Positions 1 to 6,965 are shown, counted from the stretch's first letter. The stretch: DNA of 9,533 bases from Cellvibrionaceae bacterium (GCA_030597965.1 JAUVQU010000083.1:1-9533), one strand, 5' to 3'. The notes: generated by a model not told the origin, from the letters alone. Translations and numbers: made by a program.

Positions 1-2
1 CA

Positions 3-437
3 GTACTAGGCACGGTGCCACTGGCACTGCTCGGAGCTTTTGGTGCACTCCAGATTATGGATATTCCCAATAATATTTACGCACAGGTGGGACTCGTTTT
101 ACTCATCGGATTATCCACCAAAACCGCTATTCTGATTGTGGAATTTGCCGTCAGTGAACGGCAGCGAGGTGCCAGTGTATTTGACGCTGCGCTCAATGCC
201 GCACGCTTGCGCTTTAGAGCGGTATTAATGACCGCTCTGTCATTTATACTCGGTGTACTCCCCTTAATATTCTCTACTGGGCCAGGGGCCGTGAGCCGCG
301 TGTCCATTGGCGTTACCGTATTAGGAGGAATGATCGCCGCCACTATTTTCGCGACTCTGCTGGTGCCTATGTTCTATCAAGTCATTCAACAACTGCGAGA
401 AAGAGTTAACCCATCAAAAGGGCAACCAGTTGAATAG
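3..437 (+). CDS. RND multidrug efflux pump inner-membrane subunit (HAE-1/AcrB family), 3'-terminal part only
   Basis: This is the C-terminal end (about 144 residues) of a proton-driven RND efflux transporter. The reading frame is open to the left edge, so the gene begins outside the window; the GTG at 15 is an internal valine, not a start. The visible part covers the last three membrane helices. The segment VGLVLLIGLSTKTAILIVEFA matches the AcrB-type TM10, and its lysine corresponds to the proton-relay lysine (AcrB K940). It is followed by the family's RFRAVLMTALSFILGVLPL and GGMIAATIFATLLVPMFY segments and a short polar tail. The usual family form at TM10 is GLSAKNAILIVEFA, so this copy has Thr where Asn is common. 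A periplasmic adaptor and an outer-membrane channel are the expected partners, but neither is in view and the substrate cannot be inferred. The family assignment is firm and the exact subfamily is not. Confidence 0.93.
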   Translation, partial: VLGTVPLALLGAFGALQIMDIPNNIYAQVGLVLLIGLSTKTAILIVEFAVSERQRGASVFDAALNAARLRFRAVLMTALSFILGVLPLIFSTGPGAVSRVSIGVTVLGGMIAATIFATLLVPMFYQVIQQLRERVNPSKGQPVE

Positions 438-454
438 GTAAACCACATTATAGA

Positions 455-478
455 AAAGGCCGTCGATTGACGGCCTTT
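455..478 (+). terminator. Hairpin terminator after the RND pump gene
   Basis: A perfect 10-bp stem (455-464 with 469-478) closes on a 4-nt GATT loop, 17 nt after the efflux-gene stop. The stem ends in three T on the plus strand, so the U-tract is short. On the minus strand the hairpin is followed by TTTTCTATA, so it could also stop antisense transcription. It separates the efflux gene from the ubi cluster. Confidence 0.7.
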
Positions 479-503
479 CACTAGCAATAGCGGTAAGCAC
501 AGG

Positions 504-509
504 TACAAT
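504..509 (+). promoter_or_regulatory. Candidate -10 box upstream of ubiE
   Basis: TACAAT is a good match to the sigma-70 -10 hexamer. It lies between the terminator and ubiE, where a promoter for the ubi-his-tat cluster is expected. No convincing -35 is seen 16-18 nt upstream (around 481-487, CTAGCAA), so the site is tentative. Confidence 0.35.
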
Positions 510-539
510 AGCGGCTCGCCGAAAACAGTGAAGACCACC

Positions 540-1289
540 ATGAGTGATAAAAAAACCACCCACTTCGGGTACAAAGAAGTCCCTGTCGATGAAAAAGCAG
601 ACCGTGTTGCTGATGTATTTCACTCAGTTGCCGGCAAATACGACCTAATGAACGATTTGATGTCGGGAGGCATTCATCGACTCTGGAAGCGATTCACCAT
701 CGAAATCTCTGGCGTCCGCGCTGGTCACAAGGTGCTCGATATAGCAGGTGGCACCGGCGACCTCACTTACAAGTTCTCAAAGCTTGTAGGCCAGGACGGT
801 CTCGTCGTACTGGCAGACATTAACGAATCAATGCTGCGCGTGGGTCGTGATCGTCTCACTGACCGCGGCGTTAGCGGCAATATGGTGGTCGCCCAGGCCG
901 ATGCCCAATACCTGCCCTTCCCGGATAACACGTTCGATTGTATTACCATCGCCTTCGGTCTGCGTAATGTCACCGACAAAAATCTCGCATTACGCTCAAT
1001 GTTGCGCGTACTAAAGCCTGGCGGCCGCCTGCTGGTATTAGAATTTTCTAAGCCACAAAGCGAATTGCTTAATAAGGCCTACGACACCTACTCCTTCCGC
1101 CTGCTGCCATTCATAGGCAAGCTGATCACCAATGACTCTGAAAGCTATAAATATCTGGCCGAATCAATTCGCATGCACCCTGATCAAGAAACCTTAAAAG
1201 ACATGATGGTTGACGCCGGCTTTGCCAACTGTGAATTCCACAATATGACCGGCGGTATTGTAGCCCTGCACAAAGGCACTAAGCCCTAA
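540..1289 (+). CDS. ubiE: Ubiquinone/menaquinone C-methyltransferase UbiE
   Basis: This SAM-dependent enzyme adds the ring C-methyl group in ubiquinone synthesis, and in menaquinone synthesis where that pathway exists. The 249-residue product has the family's usual length (E. coli about 251). Visible landmarks are FHSVAGKYDLMNDLMSGG (about 27-44), the SAM motif I VLDIAGGTGDL (65-75), ADINESML (92-99), FGLRNVTD (139-146) and GGRLLVLEFSKP (161-172). I chose the ATG at 540 because the resulting N-terminus MSDKKTTHFGYK aligns with the start of known UbiE proteins. A GTG at 528 in the same frame would add MKTT and cannot be excluded, since neither start has a strong ribosome-binding site. It is the first gene of the cluster, and ubiJ follows after 15 nt. 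Only small departures from consensus are seen, for example MSGG where MSFG is common. Confidence 0.97.
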   Translation: MSDKKTTHFGYKEVPVDEKADRVADVFHSVAGKYDLMNDLMSGGIHRLWKRFTIEISGVRAGHKVLDIAGGTGDLTYKFSKLVGQDGLVVLADINESMLRVGRDRLTDRGVSGNMVVAQADAQYLPFPDNTFDCITIAFGLRNVTDKNLALRSMLRVLKPGGRLLVLEFSKPQSELLNKAYDTYSFRLLPFIGKLITNDSESYKYLAESIRMHPDQETLKDMMVDAGFANCEFHNMTGGIVALHKGTKP

Positions 1290-1304
1290 GGTCTTATATC
1301 AGCC

Positions 1305-1940
1305 ATGAAACTTGACCCAACCATTAATGCGGCGATGTCTGCCACTCTGGAGCAGGCAATCAATAGCGCACTGGCCTTTGATCCCGCTTCTCGCCAAGCT
1401 ATTGGCGAGCTGGCAGGCAAGAGTCTGCTGATTGAAATTGTAGAGCCCGAATTTAATCTCTGCTTACAATTTGAGTCAGAGAAGGTCGCTGTTACCTCTC
1501 ACCACGACAAACCCACTACGCGTCTGCGCGGCAACCCTCTCGGCTTGATCCAATTAGCGCTGAGCGACAACATCAGCCTGTCTGAAACGGGCGTCGAGGC
1601 CTGGGGCAGCACTTCATTACTGGCCGAGCTGCAGCGCATCCTCTCCAAGCTGGAAGTTGACTGGGAAGATGCCTTGAGCCCCTACCTGGGCGATGTGGTC
1701 AGCCATACTGTCGCGACGCATATTCGCAATCGAGCGAACTGGATCAACGAGCGTGGCCACGATATCAAACGTCTCGCTCAGGAATTTTTAACCGAAGAAC
1801 TGCGCGCCACACCTACACGCTCCGAGCTTGATCGCTTTAACCGAGAAGTGGATCAACTACGACTGGCCGCGGACCGCTTGCAATCACGTTTTGATAAGAT
1901 AAAGAAAACACCCCCCACAAACACTACAGAAAAAGGCTGA
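1305..1940 (+). CDS. ubiJ: Ubiquinone biosynthesis accessory factor UbiJ (SCP2-like lipid-binding)
   Basis: UbiJ is a soluble accessory protein needed for aerobic ubiquinone synthesis. In E. coli it works with UbiK in a multiprotein Ubi complex and binds the hydrophobic intermediates through an SCP2 fold. The 211-residue product fits the family (E. coli about 201). The N-terminal half (about 10-110) is the SCP2-like domain, including LLIEIVEPEFNLCLQF and the TRLRGNPLGLIQLAL segment. The C-terminal part (about 160-205) is strongly charged and heptad-like (RSELDRFNREVDQLRLAADR), consistent with the coiled coil that contacts UbiK. Its position exactly between ubiE and ubiB is diagnostic. The gene starts 15 nt after ubiE and stops 7 nt before ubiB, so co-transcription is very likely. 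No oddities are seen. Confidence 0.92.
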   Translation: MKLDPTINAAMSATLEQAINSALAFDPASRQAIGELAGKSLLIEIVEPEFNLCLQFESEKVAVTSHHDKPTTRLRGNPLGLIQLALSDNISLSETGVEAWGSTSLLAELQRILSKLEVDWEDALSPYLGDVVSHTVATHIRNRANWINERGHDIKRLAQEFLTEELRATPTRSELDRFNREVDQLRLAADRLQSRFDKIKKTPPTNTTEKG

Positions 1941-1947
1941 TAGCGTT

Positions 1948-3570
1948 ATGGTGGCATTCTTACGCCTATTGCGAATACTGATTACGGCTCTGCGCTATCG
2001 TCTCGACGAACTGATTCCCAAAGATAAGCTGCCGTTAGGCCTTCGTGTTCTGCTGAGTTTCACGATCTTTCTGCCCGCATCAAAACTCAGTCGCGGCGAA
2101 CGCCTCCGACACTTCTTTGAAGATCTGGGTCCCGTCTTTACCAAATTTGGCCAACTGCTTTCCACTCGCCCCGACCTGGTTGCCAGCGACATAGCGTCTG
2201 AACTCGACAACCTGCAAGATAATGTAGCCCCTTTTGATAAAGATAGCTGCCGCGAGATCATTGAATCCGCACTCGGCGCATCCGTTGAAGAGTTATTTGC
2301 CGAATTTGACCGCCATCCCCTCGCCTCCGCTTCGGTGGCTCAGGTACACAGCGCGAAGCTACACAATGGTGACGAGGTCGTCGTTAAAGTCATTCGCCCC
2401 GGCATTGAAAAAACCATAGAAAAAGACATCAAGCTTCTTTATACACTAGCTGGACTGGTTGAGCGCTACGCTCCCGAAGGTAAACGCCTGCGCCCCGTAG
2501 AAGTTGTTGGCGACTATGAGCACACTATTTTTGATGAATTAAATTTACAGCGCGAAGCCGCCAACGCCTCCCAACTGCGCCGTAACTTTACCGACTCGCC
2601 CCTATTGTATATACCCGATGTTTACTGGGACTACACCCGCAAAAATGTCATGGTAATGGAGCGCATTTACGGCATTCCTGTTACCAACCTCGATGAATTG
2701 AATGCGCAAAACACCAACATGAAAGCGCTGGCTGAAAACGGCGTTGAAATATTCTTTCGCCAGGTATTCGACCACAATTTCTTCCACGCAGACATGCACC
2801 CTGGCAACATATTTGTTTCGCGGGAGCATCCCGACAAGCCCCAATACCTCTGCGTGGACATGGCCATCATCGGCACCCTATCCCAAGAAGATCAGTACTA
2901 TATGGGAAGGAATTTACTGGCCATATTCCAGCGCGATTATCGCCTTGTCGCCGAACTGCATGTACAGAGCGGATGGGTCTCATCAGACACCCGTGTCAAC
3001 GAGTTTGAAAGCGCAATTCGCACCGTTTGTGAACCTATTTTTGAAAAGCCCTTAAAAGAAATTTCGTTTGGGCTGATTGTCATCAACCTGTTCCAAACAG
3101 CTCGTCGCTTCAATATGGAAGTCCAGCCTCAATTGGTGCTGCTACAAAAAACACTGCTCAATATTGAAGGCTTGGGACGTCAGCTCTACCCTGAGCTCGA
3201 CCTTTGGCAAACCGCTCAGCCCTTCCTGGAGCGCTGGCAACAGGATCGAATCCATCCTCGCAGCATAGCGGAGCAATTAAAGCGCCACGGCCCCGAATGG
3301 TTGGAACAATTCCCACAAATTCCGGATATGCTTTTCGCGTCACTCGACCAGGCACGCCAGATTGCCGACATCGCGCCCGAAATACAAAAGACGATCCAAC
3401 AATTTCAAGCACCGAGAGCGCGCAGTCGGCGTCGCACCGCCATAGGGCTATTGGCCTTTGCAGGGGCCGTTATTACCGCGCTGCCAAGCATGGGCATCAG
3501 CGTGACGGAATTACCTATCGATAGCCTGGCACTGGGTGGCTTAGCGCTTTGGTTATTAATTAGTCGCTAG
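1948..3570 (+). CDS. ubiB: Ubiquinone biosynthesis protein UbiB (ABC1/ADCK/UADX protein-kinase-like)
   Basis: UbiB is a membrane-anchored atypical kinase-like ATPase needed for ubiquinone biosynthesis. It is thought to help extract or present hydrophobic intermediates rather than to phosphorylate proteins. The 540-residue product matches the family (E. coli 546). Signatures in order are the KxGQ motif in TKFGQLLSTRPDL (65-77), an Ala/Ser-rich nucleotide loop ASASVAQVH (126-134), the lysine in VVVKVIRPG (K147), ELNLQREAAN (197-206), HADMHPGN (280-287) and CVDMAIIGTL (302-311). The C-terminus has hydrophobic stretches near 498-517 and 525-538, fitting the two-helix membrane anchor. The metal-binding Asp (D304) is kept but the motif reads Asp-Met-Ala, where homologues I recall have Asp-Phe-Gly or Asp-Cys-Gly. 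The gene ends with two consecutive TAG codons (3568-3573). Confidence 0.96.
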   Translation: MVAFLRLLRILITALRYRLDELIPKDKLPLGLRVLLSFTIFLPASKLSRGERLRHFFEDLGPVFTKFGQLLSTRPDLVASDIASELDNLQDNVAPFDKDSCREIIESALGASVEELFAEFDRHPLASASVAQVHSAKLHNGDEVVVKVIRPGIEKTIEKDIKLLYTLAGLVERYAPEGKRLRPVEVVGDYEHTIFDELNLQREAANASQLRRNFTDSPLLYIPDVYWDYTRKNVMVMERIYGIPVTNLDELNAQNTNMKALAENGVEIFFRQVFDHNFFHADMHPGNIFVSREHPDKPQYLCVDMAIIGTLSQEDQYYMGRNLLAIFQRDYRLVAELHVQSGWVSSDTRVNEFESAIRTVCEPIFEKPLKEISFGLIVINLFQTARRFNMEVQPQLVLLQKTLLNIEGLGRQLYPELDLWQTAQPFLERWQQDRIHPRSIAEQLKRHGPEWLEQFPQIPDMLFASLDQARQIADIAPEIQKTIQQFQAPRARSRRRTAIGLLAFAGAVITALPSMGISVTELPIDSLALGGLALWLLISR

Positions 3571-3583
3571 TAGGTCTGAGTGT

Positions 3584-3589
3584 TAGAAT
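3584..3589 (+). promoter_or_regulatory. Candidate extended -10 promoter upstream of hisI
   Basis: TGT followed by TAGAAT forms an extended -10 element in the 67-nt gap between ubiB and hisI, the largest gap inside the cluster. The region 17 nt upstream (TAGTCG) is a poor -35. The element sits inside an imperfect inverted repeat (3573-3580 with 3593-3600, one G-T pair, 12-nt loop). It could give hisIE-tatABC its own promoter, but the evidence is sequence resemblance only. Confidence 0.3.
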
Positions 3590-3637
3590 TCCCTTAGACC
3601 AGCACCTGAAGACCCAATAACGCGGAAGAAGAGCAAC

Positions 3638-4045
3638 GTGCAATCACTTTCCAACACCGTCGATAACGCCGCTTTAGACAGCATCAAATGGACCGACGAT
3701 GGCCTTGTCGCTGCGATCGCTCAAGATGCTGAAACAGGCCGTATATTAATGATGGCTTGGATGAGCCGTGAATCACTTCAGCTAACCGCAGCCGAAGGCA
3801 TTGCTGTTTATTGGTCGCGCTCACGCTCAAAGCTGTGGCGCAAAGGTGAGTCCTCCGGTCACACACAATTGGTACGAGAGATTCGCCTCGACTGCGATGC
3901 CGACGTGATCGTCTTACAAATAGAACAGCTGGGCGGCATAGCCTGTCACACGGGCCGAGAATCTTGTTTTTACCGTACACTACAAGACGGGCAATGGGTT
4001 GCGACAGACCCTGTTATTAAAGACCCCAAAGAGATTTATTCATGA
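3638..4045 (+). CDS. hisI: Phosphoribosyl-AMP cyclohydrolase HisI
   Basis: HisI hydrolyses the adenine ring of phosphoribosyl-AMP, the third step of histidine synthesis. The 135-residue protein carries the family signatures: VYWSRSRSKLWRKGESSGHTQ (57-77), the metal-binding DCDAD (85-89) and GGIACHTGRESCFYR (99-113), whose two cysteines (C103, C110) together with C86 are the expected zinc ligands. It is the stand-alone form, not the HisIE fusion of enterobacteria. The start is the GTG at 3638, supported by a GGAAG/AGAAGAG ribosome-binding stretch at about 3624-3632. The stop overlaps the hisE start (ATGA at 4042-4045), which implies translational coupling. The rest of the his pathway is not in this window. 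Confidence 0.97.
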   Translation: MQSLSNTVDNAALDSIKWTDDGLVAAIAQDAETGRILMMAWMSRESLQLTAAEGIAVYWSRSRSKLWRKGESSGHTQLVREIRLDCDADVIVLQIEQLGGIACHTGRESCFYRTLQDGQWVATDPVIKDPKEIYS

Positions 4046-4374
4046 GTGATGTACTGAGCAAGCTAAACGATATTTTGGGGGAGCGTAAAAACAACGCGGA
4101 TCCCGAGAGCTCCTACGTAGCCAGTTTGCACAAGAAAGGGCTGAATAAGATCCTGGAAAAAGTCGGTGAAGAATCCGTAGAAGTGATTATCGCAGCCAAA
4201 GACGCTGAACGCAGTGGCGATAACAGCGATGTCATCTACGAAACCGCCGACCTCTGGTTTCACAGTTTAGTGATGCTCTCGCACCTCGGTGAGGACTCAG
4301 GCGCTATACTTAAGGAGTTAGCGCGACGCTTTGATCTTTCCGGTCTGGAAGAAAAAGAAAATCGCAGTAAATAA
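4042..4374 (+). CDS. hisE: Phosphoribosyl-ATP pyrophosphatase HisE
   Basis: HisE removes pyrophosphate from phosphoribosyl-ATP, the second step of histidine synthesis, and supplies the substrate of HisI encoded just upstream. The 110-residue product is normal for a stand-alone all-alpha MazG-like HisE. Visible landmarks are DPESSYVASLHKKGLNKILEKVGEE (20-44) and the acidic metal-binding cluster formed by GEES (42-45) and YETADLWFH (66-74). The start codon overlaps the hisI stop by 4 nt. A short 5-bp hairpin (4377-4390) lies between hisE and tatA, but it has no following T-run and is unlikely to terminate transcription. Confidence 0.96.
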   Translation: MSDVLSKLNDILGERKNNADPESSYVASLHKKGLNKILEKVGEESVEVIIAAKDAERSGDNSDVIYETADLWFHSLVMLSHLGEDSGAILKELARRFDLSGLEEKENRSK

Positions 4375-4419
4375 TCGGCTGTCAGCAGCCAACCACAGTC
4401 AAAAGAAGAGATATTTATT

Positions 4420-4680
4420 ATGGGCATTGGTGGAATTGGTATTTGGCAATTACTCATCATTCTGGTCATCGTCGTTATGCTGTTTGGCACCAAACGCCTG
4501 CGCGGACTTGGCGGCGACCTAGGTGGAGCCATCAAAGGCTTCAAGAAAGCGGTCAACGATGATGCAACGGCAGAAGACGACAAGAGCCTTGACGAAAAAA
4601 CCTCTGACGACAATGTCATCGAAGGTGAATCCGAGAAGCTAGAGCCTTCAGCCAAAGAAGAGCCGACAACTAAAGAGTAA
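4420..4680 (+). CDS. tatA: Sec-independent (Tat) translocase subunit TatA
   Basis: TatA oligomerises around TatBC to form the passage for folded proteins with twin-arginine signals. The 86-residue protein has the expected architecture. A short N-out membrane helix (about 5-21, GIGIWQLLIILVIVVMLFG) is followed by the hinge FGTKRLRGLG and an amphipathic helix GGAIKGFKKAV (to about 46). A very acidic, disordered tail follows. The FGTK hinge and the polar Gln at residue 10 in the membrane helix are as in characterised TatA proteins. An AGAAGAG ribosome-binding stretch lies about 10 nt before the ATG. The stop is 5 nt before tatB, so the two are co-transcribed. Confidence 0.96.
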   Translation: MGIGGIGIWQLLIILVIVVMLFGTKRLRGLGGDLGGAIKGFKKAVNDDATAEDDKSLDEKTSDDNVIEGESEKLEPSAKEEPTTKE

Positions 4681-4685
4681 CCGAC

Positions 4686-5012
4686 GTGTTTGATATTGGC
4701 TTTTTCGAGCTATTACTCATATCAGTTGTTGCCATGCTCGTCATTGGCCCTGAGCAACTGCCGGGGACTTTACGCACGGCCGGCCTCTGGTGGGGACGGC
4801 TGAAACGCGGTATCAATAGAACTCGATCAGAATTTGAACGTCAAATTGGCGCAGATGATATTCGTCGCCAGCTGCACAACGAAGAAGTCATGCGTCATCT
4901 GCAAGAAACCGAAGAGCAAGCAAAACAAGCACTAGATACTGCAGAAAAGAAACTCCAACAAAGCGCCGATAACACGCCAGTCTCATCGAACAATGACCGT
5001 ACCGACTCATGA
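4686..5012 (+). CDS. tatB: Sec-independent (Tat) translocase subunit TatB
   Basis: TatB forms the substrate-receptor complex with TatC. The 108-residue protein begins MFDIGFFELLLISVVAMLVIG, typical of TatB, including the conserved Glu at position 8 of the membrane helix and the GPEQLP hinge. An amphipathic helix (about 24-60) and a Gln/Glu-rich helical tail (about 61-100) follow. It starts at a GTG, chosen because the resulting N-terminus aligns exactly with known TatB proteins. The protein is shorter than E. coli TatB (171), but TatB tails vary widely in length. Its stop overlaps the tatC start (ATGA at 5009-5012). Confidence 0.95.
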   Translation: MFDIGFFELLLISVVAMLVIGPEQLPGTLRTAGLWWGRLKRGINRTRSEFERQIGADDIRRQLHNEEVMRHLQETEEQAKQALDTAEKKLQQSADNTPVSSNNDRTDS

Positions 5013-5788
5013 ACGAGCCTCTTGACGACATCATCAATGACACCAACGACCAGCAAATGCCGTTAGTGCAGCACCTTATTGAGCTGCGCAATCGCTTGAT
5101 CCGTGTATTAATTGTCGTGCTGGTGGTATTTTTAGGGCTGTTCTATTTTGCCAATGACATCTACACCTTAGTCTCTGCACCATTACAAGATTTACTCCCA
5201 GAAAACAGCACCATGATAGCAACCGATGTTGCATCCCCTTTTTTAGCGCCCTTTAAACTCACACTCTTCATCGCGATTTTTATCGCCATGCCCTTCGCGC
5301 TTTATCAAATATGGAGCTTCATCGCCCCAGCACTTTACCAAAACGAAAAGCGCCTAGCGGTGCCGTTACTCGCTTCCAGTATCCTGCTTTTTTATGCGGG
5401 CATCGCCTTTGCGTACTTTGTTGTATTTCCTCTGATTTTTGGGTTTTTCACCAGCGTTGCCCCCGAAGGGGTGACGGTGATGACCGACATAAACAGCTAT
5501 TTAAATTTTGTATTAAAGCTATTTTTTGCCTTTGGTCTTGCCTTTGAGATTCCCATTGCGGCGATTATCTTAATTACCACGGGCGTTATCAGCGCCGAAG
5601 CGCTGACCAAAAAACGACCCTACATCATTGTTTTTTGTTTTGTGTTTGGCATGCTACTGACGCCACCAGATGTACTTTCGCAATCGCTACTGGCTATACC
5701 CATGTGGATGCTGTTTGAGGTGGGTGTGTTTTTTGGAAAACTGCTATCCAAAGACAAAAAAGAAGACAACACCGAAGAGGCACAGTAA
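5009..5788 (+). CDS. tatC: Sec-independent (Tat) translocase subunit TatC
   Basis: TatC is the polytopic membrane protein that recognises the twin-arginine motif. The 259-residue product matches the usual length (E. coli 258) and shows six hydrophobic segments, at about 31-48, 79-97, 118-143, 160-178, 194-210 and 215-230. Key elements are HLIELRNRL (22-30) in the cytoplasmic N-terminus, FIAPALYQNEKR (104-115) containing the Glu (E113) that corresponds to the signal-peptide-binding E103 of E. coli TatC, and FGLAFEIPIA in the fourth helix with its conserved Glu. The C-terminal tail is charged and cytoplasmic. No tatD follows, unlike in E. coli. The next gene converges from the other strand after a 32-nt gap without a clear terminator. 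Confidence 0.97.
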   Translation: MNEPLDDIINDTNDQQMPLVQHLIELRNRLIRVLIVVLVVFLGLFYFANDIYTLVSAPLQDLLPENSTMIATDVASPFLAPFKLTLFIAIFIAMPFALYQIWSFIAPALYQNEKRLAVPLLASSILLFYAGIAFAYFVVFPLIFGFFTSVAPEGVTVMTDINSYLNFVLKLFFAFGLAFEIPIAAIILITTGVISAEALTKKRPYIIVFCFVFGMLLTPPDVLSQSLLAIPMWMLFEVGVFFGKLLSKDKKEDNTEEAQ

Positions 5789-5820
5789 AAAGAGTAAGCA
5801 GCAAAAAAGATGGCTGCCTC

Positions 5821-6927
5821 TTACCATTGCACCGGCAGGTTACCCTCGCGACGGCTATCGACTTCCACCGGCTCATCGACAAATTCTGCCTGCAAAAGCA
5901 CGACCTCATCGACTATCTGAATAAAAGCATCAACCACCTTCGGCTCGAAGTGCTGCCCTGATTGCTCACGTAAATATTCTAACGCAGCCTTTACCGACCA
6001 GGCTTTTTTATAAGGACGGGACGAAGTCAGCGCATCAAAGACATCACAAACAGCAACAATGCGTGAATAAAGCGGGATTTCTTCACCCTGCAACCCCTTC
6101 GGGTAACCGCTACCGTCCCACTTTTCGTGATGAGTCAATGCAATCTGCGAGGCCACCTGCATAAGCTGAGAGTCGTAACCACCCAAAATCTCAGCTCCCG
6201 CCTCAGTATGGGTTTTCATTATTTGCCATTCACTTTTGTCAAAGCGACCCTTTTTGAGCAGCACCTTGTCGGGAATAGCTATCTTCCCAATGTCATGCAT
6301 AGGACTGGCCTGTAAAATTAATTCACACTCCGCCTCACTCAATCCCATCTGCCGAGCCAGCCGCTCGCAACTTTTACTCATTCGCACCACGTGCATACCC
6401 GTTTCATTGTCACGGTATTCCGCCGCCTTACCCAGGCACTGAATCAGTTTAATCTGGGCCTCGTTGAGCTGTCGGGTACGCTCGCGCACTCTTTCTTCAA
6501 GCACGATATTCTGTCGTTGGGCTGCCTTATTAAGCATGCAGACACTGAGAATATTCCGCACTCGAAGCAACACCTCGACCTTGTCGAACGGCTTGCCGAT
6601 AAAGTCCTTGGCTCCACCTGACAAACACTGAGTACGGGTTTCAGTGGTGTAATCGGCGGTAAGCACAATAATAGGAAGGTAATCATCAGGAAAAGCATCG
6701 ACCATACGCTGCATAAGCTCAATACCACTGAGCTCAGGCATATGCACATCAAGGAGAATAAGGTCGTATTGATACTCACGGTAGCGCCGGATCACTTCCA
6801 GAGGATTGGTGGTCGACTGCACATGGGAGTAGCCATCCTTGCTGAGAATCGCTTCTACCACGGCAATATTGACCGGATTATCATCAACAATCAGTATTGA
6901 TGCAGCGTATATATCCATCTGTCCCAT
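5821..6927 (-). CDS. Two-component response regulator with HD-GYP domain (predicted cyclic-di-GMP phosphodiesterase)
   Basis: This 368-residue protein combines a receiver domain with an HD-GYP output domain, the architecture of RpfG-type regulators that degrade cyclic di-GMP. The receiver (about 9-128) has the acidic pair D15-D16, the phospho-acceptor D60 in ILLDVHMPE, T90 and K112 in GKPF. A heptad-like linker (about 133-160) follows. The HD-GYP domain (about 162-340) has ETGMH (175-179), MHDIGK (210-215), KTHTEAG (238-244), HHEKWDGSGYP (266-276) and VAVCDVFDALTSSRPYK (291-307). The full HD and GYP signatures argue for an active enzyme. The tail after about 340 is acidic and unassigned. The start at 6927 is taken as the longest; Met4 (6918) is an alternative. 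No histidine kinase lies alongside, so the input signal is unknown. It converges on tatC and lies 80 nt downstream of dtd. Confidence 0.92.
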   Translation of the reverse strand: MGQMDIYAASILIVDDNPVNIAVVEAILSKDGYSHVQSTTNPLEVIRRYREYQYDLILLDVHMPELSGIELMQRMVDAFPDDYLPIIVLTADYTTETRTQCLSGGAKDFIGKPFDKVEVLLRVRNILSVCMLNKAAQRQNIVLEERVRERTRQLNEAQIKLIQCLGKAAEYRDNETGMHVVRMSKSCERLARQMGLSEAECELILQASPMHDIGKIAIPDKVLLKKGRFDKSEWQIMKTHTEAGAEILGGYDSQLMQVASQIALTHHEKWDGSGYPKGLQGEEIPLYSRIVAVCDVFDALTSSRPYKKAWSVKAALEYLREQSGQHFEPKVVDAFIQIVDEVVLLQAEFVDEPVEVDSRREGNLPVQW

Positions 6928-6959
6928 TAGCCAAGCCCGTCCTTAAAGCTTCTCGTATC

Positions 6960-6965
6960 AGTATA
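6960..6965 (-). promoter_or_regulatory. Candidate -10 box for the HD-GYP gene
   Basis: On the minus strand the 80-nt gap between dtd and the HD-GYP gene contains TATACT, a good -10 match about 33 nt before the start codon. No good -35 lies at the usual distance. The gene could instead be read through from dtd, since no terminator hairpin is visible in the gap. Confidence 0.3.

Noticed and set aside
528..539. Upstream GTG start for ubiE, adding MKTT.
   Set aside because: The ATG at 540 gives the family N-terminus directly, and the GTG has no better ribosome-binding site; kept only as an alternative.
3158..3524. Overlapping open frames on both strands inside ubiB (84 aa minus, 106 aa plus).
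   Set aside because: They lie wholly within a well-conserved ubiB, resemble no family I know, and are explained by the composition of the coding strand.
4377..4390. GGCTG-TCAG-CAGCC hairpin between hisE and tatA as a terminator or attenuator.
   Set aside because: The stem is 5 bp with no U-tract, and the spacing suggests continuous transcription.
4260..4655. 131-aa minus-strand open frame across hisE and tatA.
   Set aside because: It is a Ser/Pro-rich shadow of two confidently identified genes on the other strand.
5795..5823. Possible terminator hairpin between tatC and the convergent HD-GYP gene (GCAGC / GCTGC).
   Set aside because: The stem is only 5 bp, the loop is 10 nt, and no T-run follows on either strand.
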